Assembly (NCBI GenBank): GCA_946894095.1
Contig: OX335660.1
Coordinates: 2,361,001 to 2,425,000, forward strand
DNA length: 64,000 bases
DNA from: Incurvaria masculella
Taxonomy: Eukaryota; Arthropoda; Insecta; Lepidoptera; Incurvariidae
Direction: 5' to 3'
Shown here: positions 11,555 through 23,600 of the stretch, one piece after another
Position numbering within the stretch: position 1 is the stretch's first letter
Layout of the letters: every line of letters starts with the position of its first letter
The notes under the pieces: model-generated
Told to the model about the DNA's origin: nothing
The model's input: the letters and a program-made list of their open reading frames with translations, nothing else
Database searches by the model: none
Program-made: the position numbers and the translations under genes

Positions 11555-14500
11555 CTGAGGGGGGAAACGGCTCACGTGAGCACCATAATCATGCAACTTC
11601 AAGTATGGAATGACTGGAGTAGCAACCGAAATTCATTTGCATGGGGGTCGCGTAGTCATTTTTACATATTAATGCGGCATCGCTGGCAAGTGAGTTCGCT
11701 TATTACTAATTTTCTTGTTTTCCAACGAGAAGAGAAAGAACTTCGGAGAATGCTGTTTGGTGCAACGACTATTCAATGTTGCGGGTCCCGAATTCCCTAG
11801 GCCTATACAGACTCATAATCTCTAAATATTTGCCTACAATAGACTAATTATGCATAGAAATTTTGAGTCGGATAGTTGTAATAGAAACAATAAAAGTAGC
11901 AGAAACCATTATATTGAATTACATTTGAATTAGGGGTTAACATTATTTTGTGACAAAGTATGTTACGTCAGATCTTAAAGACATGAAAATAAAGAAGGAA
12001 AATTGTATCATTTTGACATGTTCAAGTGTAGGTTTCTTACCTATGAATGAAACAAAACAATACAATACATTTTGGGTAGGACAATCTATGAAAAGTAACA
12101 TTTTAAAGCTGCGTCAAATAAATTACTTAATGAGGCTGTGCGGACAGTTTCAGAAGAGAAAAACATGTAAAGGTAACCCTAGGCCTAAAAAGTTCAAGAG
12201 AGTAATACTGACTTGTGACGGAGAGCGAGTTGTTGGCCTGCGGGAGCCCCGACAGCTGGTCGTTGAGCTGCAGCCCGAGCTCGTCCAGGATCTGCGAGAC
12301 CACTGCGTCACTGCAAACAACCATGTCCTCCGTTTAAAACCTACATTAACTCGTTTCAGTCAACCTGACCGACGTTGACCAATCCGGGGCGTGGTTAAAA
12401 GCCTATCCATCACCAAGCCTACGCACTCTGCTTGACAGTAATACTCTCAGAATTTCAATAGGCCTTCGAGTCGGTGCTAGATTGTGCCATCCTCATACGT
12501 GCGTCTGTGGTACCAACGTTACCGAATGGGGCCACCACGGTTTATCATGCGAAAGAAGCGCTGGTCGGTTATCCCGCCATTGCAATATAAATAACATTAT
12601 AAAGAGCACTGGTGACAGCAAACTAACCCCAGCATCACCGAGGCCCCAGGAATCAGTCGCTCGGATGGTAAACGCCCGGACGGGGTAACCTTAGTGCCGT
12701 GGGCAAGTGGAAAGGCATTAATATGGGACGCCACCTGTGTGGATACTCTGGCGCCGTCCTACATTCAGGCCAATTCTCGCGCGGCCGGAGCGGCAGCTGA
12801 GAGGGCAGCAGCAAATAAACATCGAAAATACAGCTGCGTGGCGAGTTCCTTTGAGTTTTTAGCCTTCGCCGTCGAGACACTCGGTTCATGGTCACCAGAA
12901 GCGATAACTTTTGCTTCAACGTTAGGCAAACTTTTAAATGAAAGTACCGGTGATCCCAGGTCCGGGGCACATTTTGTCCGGCGAATAAGCCTCGAAATTC
13001 AAAGAGGTAACACCGCCAGTATTTTAGGTACAGCTGGAGCTTCGGGTCTTTTAGAAGAAGTTTTTTTATCTTTAAATTAAATATGTATTTTATTAACATT
13101 AGTTCCTACCTATCTAATAAAGAGATTGTCACATTACTTGACCTCGGAATCTATTGAGGATGCTGCGCTGAACGATGTTTTTTCGTCACAAGGAAGACCT
13201 AATGTGGGATAGGTCAACAGCCAATATTTTGAGTGTTATGTGTCGGATTATGTTGGCATGATCTTTTATTTTTCGTAATTATAGGGTAGCAAACAAAACA
13301 TATTTCGAGTAGGTTGTTTCGGGGGCATAGCAGCAACACGGTACACATAAAGTTTAAAGACCATAATGAGGTTGGATGATAAGTTGTTTCGATGTGTGGA
13401 TAAGTAGAACTAAAACTAACGAAAAGTCAGTGTTGTCTTAGGTCACTTTGACAAGTATGGCTAGTGATTATTAGTTCTGTATGGGCAGTCCGGGTTCTCA
13501 CCTAAATTGGCATTTACGGAACGTCAAATTTATGTAAAAACTTGGTTTTACTTCTTCAAACTATAAAAATCAAATTTCAGACTACCGATTTCTTTGGAAA
13601 TGCAGAGTCCGTAACTAAAAGGCAACGTCAACGTACCATCGCATTGGATGAAAATATGGTTGAAGCGGCAATGAAATTCCATCCAGTTCAATGTAGCCGT
13701 GCTCATGAAGGGAAGGTCCTGGCATGGCACCTAGATCCTTCGGGAATGTGGTGTATTGGGCTAACATCGTAACGGTAGTTGTGTGGTATTAGCCATCCAT
13801 GTCAGGTCGCATAAAGAAAAAAAAAGATTAGGATCCGGGAAGCTGCAGTTACCTTTCCTCCTCGTCCTCATCACCCTCCATGGCGTCGTCGATGGAGTCA
13901 TTCATCATTTCCTCCTTCATGTCCATGATCTCTGATTGCTTTTCGAACTCCTGAAATTAATAATCACATATTCATAATCTTATTGTAAACAAACAACCTA
14001 CCCTACACTTGCGAGACATGAGACGCCCACAGTTGGTACTGCACACAAGCTGAAAGTAGCTCAAAGGGCAATGGAAAGATCCGTACTTGGTATCTCACTG
14101 TGTGACCGAATGCCAAATTCGCTGATACGCCAAATAAACATGAAATGTGATAACCATAATTGAACATGATTTAGACACATCAGCCTAGGCTGCCTGTCTA
14201 AAATAAAATAAATAAATGAATAAAACAGAACAAGCAAATATACTTAACATGGGGTCCTATTTCTTTCAGGTCATGAATACCTCATTTTGTTCAATGATGT
14301 TAATAGGCATACGTTTTTTTATGGAACTGGGCATGGATGACTAATACCGCGAATATCGTCTTGATATAAGCCCAAAACAGTACATAGGAACCGCAATGCT
14401 AGGACCTTACTTATATTGCTGTGCTATATTGAATTGGAAGCAAAACTCGGACAATTTTTATTCCCGCTTTAACCATCTTTCTTTAAAGTAGATGGTACCA

Positions 14501-16480
14501 ACCTGTGGGACCCTACTCCAAGTGAGAAAGGGATATATATTAAAGTAAGTCCATGGAAGTTGTCGTGAAGGCAGCGGAAATAGAAGATTTTAAATGTTTA
14601 TGAAATGCATTCTTTGCCTATTCCCTTGCTTCATTTTATGCTATTTTTTCAGTAAAATAAATCTAAAATGAAGGTAAAAAAAGTTTTTTTTTTCCAATAT
14701 TTTTCAAATAAGAGGTATATTAAAATATTCATACGTACACCCGTAGATTTTGACAATATATTATAGAATCCACAAATTCAAAAACCTAGTAAAACATTAA
14801 GAGCATACAGTATACAGTTATCACCCTCCAGTATGGGGAATTGTAACGACCCTCTTAAATGAAATTAATAAAAAATTAAAATAAAAGTTAAGTGAAATTT
14901 TAAAGATGTGACAAAATTTTGTGAGTTTAAAGTGATGAAATTATTATGGGAGGCCTGAATGAACTTCTATTTGACATGACACATCAAATAACTTGAAAAA
15001 AATACCTGCAATATCTTTTGTATTTGCGGCATGTTGAGCTGTCGGTTCATGCTCATCATCGCCTTGGTGACGCCCTTCATCGCCTGCGCCATCGTGTTCT
15101 GCGACTTGAGCGTCTGGATCTTGAGCGACACCGCCTGGATGTTGGCCTTCATCAGCATGAACTTGCGGACGTAGCGCCGCGTCCGCACCAGGTCCTTCGC
15201 CATTATCTTCACCGCGTCCTGCCGGCAACGACGTTACACGTTTCTTAGCCCTTGAGACAAGATTTGAAAGATTAGAGCTGAGATAGTCTTAACAGAATCT
15301 GAGACTAACGAATTTGTGACGTCACTCTGCTTTACTTTGACATTTCGTCCATACAAAATTTGTCCAAAGTGACGTTAAAAAGTATTACCTTCCGTTAGTC
15401 TTAGTTTCTGTTACGACTATTTATCTCAGCCTAGGAAGATAATATTATACGAAAGATTCGCAGACTTCATAACTAGGGCGCACTGGAGCTGGTTTTTTAG
15501 TTTTATCTTGTGAATAATAGAATCAAAATACCTTTTAATTCTACTTTTCAGATATATTTCTTGAAAATCACACGTGACAGACGCATGGCTGATCTTATAA
15601 TAGCGGGAGTGTCAATGCAAATATTTGATGCTAACTCCTACAAAGCAAACCGCTTGGCACGAAAAATCCCCTAGTACTTTTAAAGTGGTTTTGATTTTAC
15701 ATTTTTGCAAGGAATTTTGAAGGTCAGCCCGTAAGCACCTGAAAATTTCGCCTCCCATGCAAACGTAGTTTACTAATAATTTGAAAACCAATGTTCCAAC
15801 TTACTTGATATTTGGTATCTAATATTAGGCTACAAATATCTGTGTCTGCATGCCTTTGTTTTTTCGGTAAATGTATTCTGGGTCAAACCATAGAGAAAAC
15901 AAAATTCGTATTTTTGCTTTCATTTCATTCCGTTTGGATTTTTCAAAAAAACAAAAGCATGCAGACATAGATATTTGTTACCTGATATTAGATATTAAAT
16001 ATCAATTTTATTGGAATAGCGGTTTCCAAATTATTAGTAAACTACGTTTGTATGGGGAGCATAGCTTACGGGCCGTTCTTAAGACATAGGTCTTTGTCCA
16101 CAAAAGACACTTAACTCGATCAAAAAACTCTATATGTTGAGTCTCTTTCTCGATCCACCTGCGGGGTGGCTCTTTGTGGTTGCCAGCATTAATTCAATCG
16201 GAACACCTGGGCCAAGAAACTAACTTTATTGAAGATTTTAAAGGTGCATCCGCATAACACCCCCAATATAATGGGCCATGTTGCCATTGAGATATGGAAT
16301 CCTAAAAGGTACCATCTGTCCCTCCTTGGCGAGCTTCTTGATGTCGGCAATGACCTTCTTCTCCTGCTGTTCCATCTTCATGCGCTCGCGGTCAAGGTCG
16401 CGCATCGCCTTGTTAAGGGCGCGCTGGTTCTTGCGCAGCATCTCGTCCGGGGTCATCTTGTGCCCGAAGAACCACTCCAT
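11445..16480 (-). CDS. Vps2: Charged multivesicular body protein 2A (ESCRT-III subunit Vps2/CHMP2A), complete, 5 coding exons
   Basis: Coding exons run 16480-16313, 15218-15006, 13950-13853, 12310-12213 and 11554-11445 (687 nt, 228 aa; human CHMP2A is 222 aa). Every junction obeys GT-AG and the phases (0, 0, 2, 1) agree. The N-terminus [16 protein letters not shown] and the basic helix with [19 protein letters not shown] match the family. The acidic linker ([20 protein letters not shown]) is followed by the C-terminal MIM motif ([11 protein letters not shown]), which in this family binds MIT domains such as that of Vps4. CHMP2A polymerises with CHMP3 and CHMP4 on endosomal and other membranes to drive budding and scission away from the cytoplasm. 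Introns hold a retroelement fragment, SINE tails and MITEs. The start is the only ATG that gives the conserved N-terminus. The product is firm; the symbol is by orthology to Drosophila Vps2. Confidence 0.96.
12213..12310 (-). CDS. Vps2: Vps2/CHMP2A coding exon 4
   Basis: 98 nt, phase 2 in and phase 1 out. It encodes (S)[19 protein letters not shown] and [12 protein letters not shown]. It begins right beside the retroelement fragment at 12334-13079, about 24 bp away. Confidence 0.93.
12334..13079 (+). pseudogene. C-terminal CCHC + restriction-like endonuclease domain of a non-LTR retroelement, frameshifted
   Basis: First frame: [20 protein letters not shown], then [10 protein letters not shown]...GHHGLSC and SAGRLSRH, a CCHC motif followed by an R..RH segment. 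After one frameshift near 12630 the frame reads [20 protein letters not shown] and [13 protein letters not shown], then [11 protein letters not shown] and a stop at 13079. CCHC, R..RH, then PD-x(n)-D is the order seen in the C-terminus of R2-type elements, so I infer an RLE-type lineage. It lies in the Vps2 intron between exons 4 and 3, opposite strand. The reverse transcriptase part is absent. Confidence 0.7.
13640..13830 (+). mobile_element. SINE 3' body, Vps2 intron 3
   Basis: GAAGGTCCTGGCATGGCACC and the tail GTCAGGTCGCATAAAGAAAA; the head is absent. Ends close to exon 3. Confidence 0.75.
13853..13950 (-). CDS. Vps2: Vps2/CHMP2A coding exon 3
   Basis: 98 nt, phase 0 in and phase 2 out. 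It encodes [18 protein letters not shown] and the acidic stretch. A SINE 3' body ends about 20 bp from its donor site. Confidence 0.94.
15006..15218 (-). CDS. Vps2: Vps2/CHMP2A coding exon 2
   Basis: 71 codons, phase 0 at both ends, beginning [17 protein letters not shown] after an AG acceptor and ending QIQKILQ before GTATTT. It covers the long ESCRT-III core helices. Confidence 0.95.
15722..16078. mobile_element. TTAA-type MITE, family 2, copy 1
   Basis: Arms of about 55 bp (containing AAACGTAGTTTACTAATAAT) form an inverted repeat. The right end abuts TTAA at 16079-16082; the left has TGAA, a decayed TTAA. It lies in Vps2 intron 1. Confidence 0.7.
16313..16480 (-). CDS. Vps2: Vps2/CHMP2A coding exon 1
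   Basis: 56 codons from ATG at 16480 to the donor after CAGATG (GTACCT follows). It encodes the basic amphipathic N-terminal helix and the first core helix. A LINE 3' end lies only about 60-130 bp upstream, so any upstream 5' UTR exon or promoter must be compact or lie beyond the repeats. Confidence 0.95.
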
Positions 16481-16655
16481 CGCGACTGGCCTTTCGGAGA
16501 GGACAGTTAAATGTTTAGTACATGATTACTATGTTATTATTATATCTTTGATAGACTTGCAGCTTTCGCTGATGCGTCTATGCCACCACACTTGCTTGGA
16601 CTTCATTTAGTTTTTATACTTATCTAGTGTAACAGGCCTTCTGCCTTCACACATT

Positions 16656-17120
16656 TTAAGGTGGCCCTTCCCGGCAGGACTAACTCATTCACAGGCACGG
16701 TACAAAATCGTGCTATTGCGCTCTGGGACCTTCTCTGTTTCAATGAAAAAGACAGGCTCCCTTAGAAGGAGGATGCGACATATCCACAAAGCAGACAATG
16801 CGCATAGTGTTTGATTTGGTAAGATTTACGAAAATTGTAATTACAAAACGACTTATAGCTAAAAGTACACCACGTCCGCTCAAAATCTAACCAAAACCAC
16901 GACTAATGGTTTAAGATGTTGTTATTTTATTGTTGAGTTATCCACCTCCAAAGTTATTGTATAAAACGCGCGAAATATTCAAACTTTCGGACCTTATAAC
17001 TTAGAAACCAAACATAATTTTAGAATGCCAACAGTCATCAGGCATCTAGTTCGATCAAATAAAGCTATTTTCAGCAAAATTTTAGATCTCTGACAAGAAA
17101 TATGGGCATGATCTGTTTGC
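16656..17120 (-). mobile_element. Diverged family 1 MITE, reverse orientation
   Basis: The sequence beginning TTAAGGTGGCCC and running through GCTATTGCGCTCTGGGACC matches the family 1 interior in reverse. The far end is lost. It lies upstream of the Vps2 start. Confidence 0.7.
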
Positions 17121-17529
17121 GATGACCACTTCAATATTCACCACTTTCTTTATCTTTCCGAGTTGGATTAGTGCATTTCAACACGATTGTAAACTGTTCT
17201 ATGATTCAGAATAAATGTAAAACTATAGGTCTCCGTTTTAGGTGGCAGAATCTAGCCCACCTAGAATAGTACCATCGCATTGAAAGAAAAATGTGGTAGA
17301 ACTGGCAATTTTCCATTACCAGTTCAATATATTTTCGTGACAGTCATATTGACAAAGCATAAGCCACCAATTTTAGCAAGACAAAATCTTTAATCCAATT
17401 CTACTACAGCCAGGCTAATAGAAAATACTTTTAGGTCATGTCTCTGTGAACCTAGATATGTGTAAATTATTTTAGTCACTGTGTTAGTAGAAGAATGCTT
17501 GTCGGCCCTGCACTACTAATGTGACTTAT

Positions 17530-18722
17530 GGGACATTTCACGTGAAGCGGACAGGGAAAAAAAAGTGAGGTTCTGAAAATCGACCACATTCGGCCCATTT
17601 GTACTTCTAGTAGGTATGAATGTGTACGCAAAATATTTTTTTTGTATAGTGTATATTTACCAAGTTATAGGTTTCAAAAGAATTGTCGTTGATTGGTACT
17701 ACAATTTTTCGAAAGTATTTTTTCGAATATAACAAATCTACTATAAAATATTTTACATAGCGATACATATTAAAAATATACTGTTCTTTTTGACAGTAAA
17801 AAAAAATTAAAAAATTACAAAAAAATTAATGGCCAAAACCGGAAGTAAACTTTTCAAACCAGAATTACAGTCACTTCGACCAATTTTTTTTAATTTTTTT
17901 TTCTTTCAAAATATAGCTTAAATGATAATGAAAGTACACTAGAAAATTTAAAATGGGATCTCTTTTGGTTTAGGAGATACGTTGAATAATATACACCCGC
18001 GTTGCAAGGGGCATCATATGTAGCGCTTGCAAGGTTGAGCAGTTTGCGCGATATTGCAACTTTATTAATATTTTATATCGTTTTAGCGTATATTTAACCT
18101 CATTTAATGATATGAAATAATTTTTATTAATATAATATAATATAAATATAACTACATAGTACAAATATAAGTTAATAATATATTATAAAGAAAAAACGTT
18201 TTTGGAGCAGTAGAAAAGTTTTATTATTTGCGAAACGTGACTAATAGCGCCATCTGTTAGTAACGTGTAGTACTTTTTTGTCTCAGATGGAGTCAAACCT
18301 ATCTACAAGAAAGAGATAGAAGTATGACGCCTAGCGGTTTCGTAACTTAAACTTTAGTGTTGCTTTAACCGCTCAGCGACTTGTGCACGTTTTAATCTAA
18401 AGTTTACTTCCGGTTTTGGCCATTAATTTTTTTGTAATTTTTTAATTTTTTTTTACTGTCAAAAAGAACAGTATATTTTTAATATGTATCGCTATGTAAA
18501 ATATTTTATAGTAGATTGGTTATATTCGAAAAATTACTTTCGAAAAATTGTAGTACCAATCAACGACAATTCTTTTGAAACCTATAACTTGGTAAATATA
18601 CACTACACAAAAAAAATATTTTGCGTACACATTCATACCTACTAGAAGTACAAATGGGCCCAATGTGGTCGATTTTCAGAACCTCACTTTTTTTTCCCTG
18701 TCCGCTTCACGTGAAATGTCCC
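17530..18722. mobile_element. Large foldback element with about 320-bp inverted arms
   Basis: GGGACATTTCACGTGAAGCG at 17530 is mirrored exactly at 18722. The arms run inward to about 17850 and 18395 (AAACCGGAAGTAAACTTT and its complement) with few mismatches. TTAT flanks both sides (17526-17529 and 18723-18726). The middle 540 bp hold no transposase. Confidence 0.85.
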
Positions 18723-18726
18723 TTAT

Positions 18727-19370
18727 TGTAATTAAAATCTTTTTATGAATGTGCCCTTTCTTTCACAGACACATGTGTGTGTTCTTATACACATTTCAGT
18801 GAAAAAAGTAACGTACAGGTTATTTACGACACAATGAAAAATATTTTAAACTGATTTTGATCTATGTGAATGAGGACAAACAGTGAAAATTCTTTATCTC
18901 TACTAGTTTGTGAGATATTTGCAGTGAAATTTTATTGATTTACACAAATAAATTGTAACCTTAAACCGATGCGAAGTAGGCGAGAGGTACGCCAAAGTAG
19001 GTGAGGTGCGATGTTGGCTGTTCGCGTTAGACCTGGTTTAGACTTGATCTTTAAACTTTTATCGATACAAACGTTTTTCAAAATGATGTTAGGCGTTTTT
19101 AGAATCAGATTTTTTTTCATTGTGGTAGCGACCTGCATAGTACCTATTTGATGTAACCCTTAGAACAAAATTGATTGCAAATTAAGTTTAGTTACTATTA
19201 AGACCGAACGTATGGGATCCTTCAAAAGACTCCAATATGTTTAGTTTCGCTATATTAGGATAGTCAATTAATTTAGACTGACTGCTCAGTAGCATGTTTC
19301 CTCAACATCAATGAAAAATGCAGGGTCAATGCGGATCTAGCCTGGGCCTCTTTCCACCACAATCATTCGT
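18727..19370. other. Unassigned AT-rich stretch
   Basis: No gene, RNA or shared repeat seen. Confidence 0.35.
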
Positions 19371-19628
19371 TTTTAGGGTTCCGTAACCAAAGGGTGAAAA
19401 CAGACTCCTATTACGGAGCCTCCGCTGTCCGTCCGTCCATTCGTCCGTCCATCTGTCACAGGGCTTCATCTCATGAACTGTAATAGGTAGGCAGCTGAAT
19501 TTTTCACAGGGTGTATATTTATTTTGCCGCTATAACGACAAATAGGTAAAATAAAAAAAATATAAAAATCGAATCGTGTTGATAGTACGGAACACTTCCA
19601 TGTGCGACTCGCACTTGGCCGGTTTTTT
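19371..19628 (+). repeat. Interspersed repeat 'GGGTTCCGTACC', copy
   Basis: AGGGTTCCGTAACC to CGACTCGCACTTGGCCGG, about 260 bp, with a CCGT microsatellite inside. Confidence 0.75.
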
Positions 19629-20062
19629 TGGTTCGTTTCAAGCCCATGTAGCCCAGTGTATCCAAGATAGAATATTATTGCTTTCCCAAAATCTGGGGAC
19701 ATTTCATACCAAAGATATTACGGCCTCCAAACTGCCTTGGGATGGGGTCATTCGTAAAGATGAATCATCAGAACAAGCTGAAAGTGATTAAAAAAGTTGG
19801 AAGGAAAACTTCATACCTGAGGTGGTGGTGCACAAAGGCTGAACACACTATCAGTAGCTTTATAAAAACTACGATGATTCCTCTTGATTACCTTGAAATC
19901 GGTAAGAAAATATGCAAACAAAAACGCTGCTCGATAGAAATATTGGGCTGTTTTTTTTTTTTTTTTTGTTTCTTTATCCAATGGACAGGCAAAAGCTTTC
20001 GCTATACAGCCTTCTCTTTATTGTATCTTATGGATTGTAGTCAATTCTGGAGTGTCATGTAG

Positions 20063-20655
20063 TTAAATACTTTCTATTGTCTCATGTATATATAGAAATA
20101 TGGGTTCAAAGTTGGTCGGTTGACTTAATATCTTTTTCAGGTCGAGCGGGATTTTTTCTCTTTCTTTGTATGTAATTTCTAAGCATTTATATAGTTTTTC
20201 TCTTTGCTCATCAAAAGCACAGCAATGAAAGAAGAGGTGGTCCAGGGATTGATCAGCTAAGTTGCAGTGTGGGCATACGGCGGTGTCGATAAGGTTTAAT
20301 CTGTAAAGATGGGATTGAAAAAGACAATGTCCGAAACGTAGACGACAAATTGTTGTATAATATTTTCTTCTTTTTGGTAAGGTTTTATTGAACCAAGGTG
20401 TTTTCCCAACTAAATCGTTTATTTCGGCGTACCAACGACCCGTATTGGACATTTTCCATTGTTCGGTCCATTCGTGGATAATTTCCTGTTTTATTTTCGC
20501 TACAAATTCCGATTGCGGTAGGGCAACATTCTTAATATGGCAAATATTCAGGTTGCTGTCAGCTATCGTTCTAGCTAGATAATCTACTGAGTCGTGTGGC
20601 TTCAAATTTATGTGGCCGCGAATCCAGAAAAAACATATTTCGTAGCCTTGCTGTA
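20063..20655 (-). pseudogene. Displaced C-terminal part of LINE ORF2 (RNase H end and tail)
   Basis: In a different frame from the main ORF2, it begins LIQQGYEICFFWIRGHINLK, which is the last RNase H segment. It continues through PWFNKTLPKRRKYYTTICRL and a Cys/His motif (CPHCNLADQSLDHLFFHC) to a stop. DCMSV and LIQQGY are nearly adjacent, whereas the family has roughly 25-30 residues between them. The lesion is therefore a deletion with frameshift, not a one-base change. Confidence 0.8.
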
Positions 20656-23600
20656 TCAAGGAAAACGCTCATGCAGTCGCTTATTATTATCCACGTATAG
20701 TGTTGTTGAACTTCGATGAACTCGAGTGCGATTTGAATTGCCAAAGCTTCAGAAGTGTATATTGATGCAGAACTAGGAATCTTAATGCCATAACCTCTCT
20801 TGGTTGTCTCGTCATAGATCGCGCAGCCGACCCCACGAACTGTTTTCGAACCATCGGTATATATTCTTCTGTAACCTCTGTAACTTGAAATTTGTTCTAA
20901 AAATTCTTCTTTGCACTCCAAGTTTTCGTCTATTTGAATTGGAATTCCGTAGAATTTGCTGTCATATTTTCCCAAATAGCAAGGAAAGTTGAAATTGGCT
21001 TGTATTTCATATTCATTTTTGTAATGTAATATATTTGAAAAGTCTCTCAGGATGTAAGGATGATGACTAGGATCGGATGGGATGGAAAGGAGATGTTGAA
21101 TTTTGGTAAACAGAGGATGATTTGATATGGATAGAAGCTTTAACAAAAATTTTAATTTCAGATATTTGAAGCGGATTCTCAGTGGAGGAATGTTACATTC
21201 TACTTGCATGGATACTATGGGAGTTGACATCATCGCTCCAGTTATTAAACGTAAGCTTTTATTTTGTATTTTTTCCAGGTTCTCTATAAGTTTCCAATGA
21301 TGAGAAAAACATAGAAAACCATATTCAAAATGGCTTCGTATCAAAGATTTAAAAAGCATTATTAGGATTTTCGGATCCGCGCCCCAATAGGTGCCCGCTA
21401 AGGACCTCAAAATGTTGTATGATCTTAACGCTTTGTCTGCTATGCCATCGACATAAGAGTTCCAAGATAAGTTACTGTTAAATATTATTCCTAAAAACTT
21501 AACGGTTTCAACTACCGGAAGAAGAGTGTTATTGTAGAAGACTTCGGCTTTTAATTTGTATTTATTTTTACTAAATATAACAACTTTGCTTTTCTCTGGG
21601 CTTATATCTAAATTTAACTCAGTAAAATATTTATACAAATTCTCCATGGCTTTATTTATACAAGTCAATGTAGTCACTCTATCACCAATGGAACAATAAA
21701 TAACCAAATCATCTGCAAATTGGAGGTTATTTACATCAAATCCTAGTTTTGAGTTTAATTTGTGAATATAAATTATAAATAAGAGGGGACTTAATATCCC
21801 ACCTTGAGACGTTCCCCTATAGGAAAATCTGGGACCAAAAAGAGAGTTGCTGTATTTCACATATACTTCCCTGCCATTTAAAAAATTATATATCCAATTT
21901 ATTAATTTTGCTGGAATGCCCAAAGAGTTCAAGATCGATGCAAGTGTAAAGTGATCGATGTTGTTAAATGCGCCGACGACATCTAAAAAAACACACACGG
22001 TATCGTGATTTAATGAGAAAGCTTTTGAAATATCCAGATGTAGATGGCTGAAACTTTCTCTAGCGGATCGACCCCTCCTAAAACCAAATTGATTGCTAGG
22101 TAAAATGTTGTTTCTTTCTATAAAAAATTCTAAACGTTGTTTAATTAACTGTTCAAAAATTTTTCCAATGCACGAAGTCAATGCCACAGGTCGATAAGAA
22201 TTTGCATCGTCTTTACTTTTGTTTGGTTTAAGTATTGGGATGAGACAATCTATTTTCCATTCCCATGGAATTATGGAAGTACACCACAGCTTATTAAGCG
22301 TGTTTAAAAATATTACCAGACTGTTGTGGTTTAAGTGACGTAGCATTTTATATGGAATCATATCTAATCCACATGCAGTATCTCGTCTAGAATTTAAGGC
22401 AGATTTCAGTTCTTGTAAAGTAAAATATTTTGTAAGGTACTCATTTTCATTATTGTTAGGAACAGAACTATTGATTGAATGTAGTTGATTTTCAACATAA
22501 TCGGGTGTATACTTTTGCAAAAAATCATTAATCCAGTCATGATTTGTGTTGTGACTATTACTTTGGTAGGTATTATTAAATTTTTTAATAGTGTTCCAAA
22601 TTTTAGAAACGGGTGTATATCTGTTAAATGATTCACATAACCTTTGCCAGCTTTCGCTTCTTTCTCTTTTTAAAATGAGTTTTTTAAGTGCTTGCAACCG
22701 TTTGAATTCTATGTAATTTTCGTCATTACAATTTAGTTTAAATGTTGCATATGCTTTCCTGGAATTTTCTACAGCTGAGCTGCATTTTTCATTCCACCAG
22801 GGAACAGAAAGTTTGGGTTTTGAATGCCGAAAAGTGGAGTTAGGTGTGGATGAATGCTTCCGTTTGGGTATAGACTTCTCAATAGCTGCATTTAAAATAT
22901 TACAAAAAGAATCATAAGATTCTATTGGGTTAAGATTATCAAAGTTAAAATGTTCGAGCTCTCTCGAAACTAAATCTGAGTATATTTTCCAATTTACGAG
23001 TCTAAAGTTTGGATGCTTTGGAAAATTGTTTGCAGTCTCTTGATTGTTGTATGTGTTGTTGGCTAATAATATTTTTGTTATTGTTGGCAGGTGATAACTT
23101 CCGAGAGGGTCATCATGGACCGTCCAGTTACAAGACAATGCTAAAGAAGAAGATACCATTGTGAGATCGAGTGCATTTGGCCGCCATCTACTGGAACCAA
23201 CTGTTGTCACTTCACCGTTATTCAAAAGAACAAGATTGTTGTCATCAATTATTTCCAAAATGTCCCTTCCACGTGAATCAGTGTTATTGCATCCCCAAAA
23301 AGTGTGATGAGCATTAAAATCGCCCGCAATAATCGTTGGCTCAGAGATATTTTTTACTAATCTATCGAACTTACTTTTTGTGAAAGGTGGAGTACAATTC
23401 GGGGGACTGTATAAACTAACTATAGTTACAAATTTGTTGTTGTAAGATAATTTGATAGCTATATTTTGTATCGAGTTGTCACTTGTGGTGATAATTTTTG
23501 TGTAGCTTAGACTATTATGAATTAATATTGCTACTCCATTGTGGGAATTTCCAGAATCAGATCTTTCCAATTGATATCCTCTAAATTTACAACGTTGTTG

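Noticed and set aside
11171..11602. A 143-codon minus-strand frame over the end of Vps2
   Set aside because: It is out of frame with the conserved C-terminal MIM motif and crosses the acceptor.
14944..15248. Overlapping frames opposite or beside Vps2 exon 2
   Set aside because: Only the frame with [17 protein letters not shown] matches a known protein; the others are GC-driven shadows.
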